Shown here piece by piece: positions 63,524-64,000 of a stretch of DNA of 64,000 bases. The DNA is from an uncultured Winogradskyella sp. (GTDB lineage: Bacteria; Bacteroidota; Bacteroidia; Flavobacteriales; Flavobacteriaceae), in assembly GCF_947496485.1 (NCBI RefSeq), contig NZ_CANMCZ010000003.1:248001-312000 (forward strand), read 5' to 3'. The position numbers were made by a program, and so were the translations under genes. Position 1 is the first letter of the stretch. Every line of letters starts with the position of its first letter. Below the pieces are notes generated by a model that saw nothing but the letters and a program-made list of their open reading frames with translations, ran no database searches and was not told the origin of the DNA.

Positions 63524-63823
63524 ATGAAAAATTTACTTATTACAGCTCTATTATTTTTATTCACAATGACATTTTCTTGCAAGGAGACTGCAAGTGACAA
63601 ACTTGAAGAAACTATGGAAGAGCATTCAGAAAATCTAGAAAATAGATCGGAAAACATTGAAGATGCTACAGAATATGTTGAAGATGGTTTTGACGACTTG
63701 GAAGATGCTATTGAAAATTTCAAAAAAGCTTTAGAAGGTGTTGAAAATTCTAAAGACAGGCAAGAAATAAGAAAAAGAATCAATAAAATAATTGACGATC
63801 TAGATTTGAAACAACAGGATTAA
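63524..63823 (+). CDS. Small acidic coiled-coil lipoprotein
   Basis: 99-aa lipoprotein (signal MKNLLITALLFLFTMTFSC, Cys 19). The mature part is a Glu/Asp/Asn-rich helix with heptad-like E-N-(x)-E/D repeats (LEETMEEHSENLENRSENIE, DDLEDAIENFKKALEG). No domain is recognised. It may be a surface or periplasmic coiled-coil spacer. It stands alone with its own terminator. The opposite strand of this region has an open frame which I take as a shadow. Confidence 0.75.
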   Translation: MKNLLITALLFLFTMTFSCKETASDKLEETMEEHSENLENRSENIEDATEYVEDGFDDLEDAIENFKKALEGVENSKDRQEIRKRINKIIDDLDLKQQD

Positions 63824-63901
63824 ACCAAGCTAGAATTAATCTATTTACAATCAATTTAAACTACAAAATAACTTATAGTTTCAATTAAAATAAAAAGTTA
63901 G

Positions 63902-63940
63902 CGTAAGGATTTAAGTATATTTTAGATTCTTGCGTTTTTA
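63902..63940 (+). terminator. Terminator of the small lipoprotein gene
   Basis: CGTAAGGATT (63902-63911) pairs with GATTCTTGCG (63925-63934) using G-U pairs, followed by five Ts. Confidence 0.5.
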
Positions 63941-63967
63941 TTAACTTTACTTCAAACAATTACTGAA

Positions 63968-64000
63968 ATGTCTGAAGAAATTGAAGAGCAAATCGAAAAA
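63968..64000 (+). CDS. Start of a gene cut by the right edge
   Basis: ATG at 63968 opens 11 codons, MSEEIEEQIEK, to the window end. It is placed about 30 bases after the terminator. The product cannot be identified from so little. Confidence 0.4.
   Translation, partial: MSEEIEEQIEK

Noticed and set aside
63484-63783. Minus-strand 99-aa Ser-rich frame
   Set aside because: It is antisense to the acidic lipoprotein gene, which has a signal peptide and terminator; Ser-rich content reflects antisense of Glu codons.
1-64000. CRISPR arrays, tRNA/rRNA genes, IS elements, prophage or toxin-antitoxin modules
   Set aside because: No regular repeat-spacer pattern, cloverleaf, transposase or phage gene was seen. 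The MORN protein resembles YwqK 'antitoxin' families by name only.

Overview
The window is a chromosomal segment of a marine-type member of the Flavobacteriaceae (Bacteroidota). The evidence is low GC, many TAnnTTTG promoter elements (the Bacteroidota -7 box) with few Shine-Dalgarno sequences, Por (T9SS) C-terminal sorting domains, a TonB-type outer-membrane protein with a carboxypeptidase-like N-terminal domain, MG2/plug-domain proteins, DUF4199, OFA-type MFS, a PurL of the long fused type, and many lipoproteins with a Cys lipobox. The closest relatives cannot be named from sequence reading alone; a Winogradskyella/Psychroserpens-like genome would fit. I see no rRNA, tRNA, CRISPR array, insertion sequence, prophage or integration site.

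Layout. 1-9.3 kb: an alpha/beta hydrolase cut by the left edge, a small GNAT protein, mtaB (tRNA methylthiotransferase), an unusual ABC ATPase / polytopic membrane protein / peptide-binding lipoprotein trio, a PD40 propeller protein, a GlmU-like protein and ribosomal protein L31. 9.4-14.6 kb: DUF4199 protein, glycosyltransferase 2, phospho-sugar mutase and an MsbA-like ABC exporter. 14.9-22.1 kb: two ECF sigma-factor modules facing each other, each built as sigma factor / one-TM protein / small exported helical protein. The second continues into EF-hand, YHYH, MORN-repeat and SCO1-like proteins, which suggests metal or copper handling in the envelope. A BNR/Ycf48-like lipoprotein sits between them.

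22.2-31 kb: an RsmB-type rRNA methyltransferase, two tandem secreted endonuclease I proteins with T9SS tails, purL and an AraC regulator. 31.2-35.7 kb: a fermentation operon, pflB-pflA-OFA transporter, with an FNR-like palindrome upstream of pflB. pflA has no ATG/GTG/TTG start and is preceded by a hairpin terminator. 36.1-44.5 kb: a fatty-acid degradation block with an acyl-CoA ligase, a MarR regulator with two strong palindromes before it, and a fadN-fadA-fadE operon.

44.5-55 kb: a PD40 protein with two NTF2-like domains, an M24 peptidase, a DUF6265/CBM9-like protein, M28 and M1 peptidases, an MG2/TonB-plug protein and a YdeI-family protein, overall a peptide-processing neighbourhood. 55-60.7 kb: a LytS/LytTR two-component pair in an operon with a small exported protein, divergent from an outer-membrane beta-barrel gene that is followed by a paralogue of the same small protein. 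This is the best candidate for an undescribed system. 60.7-64 kb: a REP-like palindrome, a MoxR-like AAA ATPase with its VWA partner, a small acidic lipoprotein and the first codons of a gene cut by the right edge.
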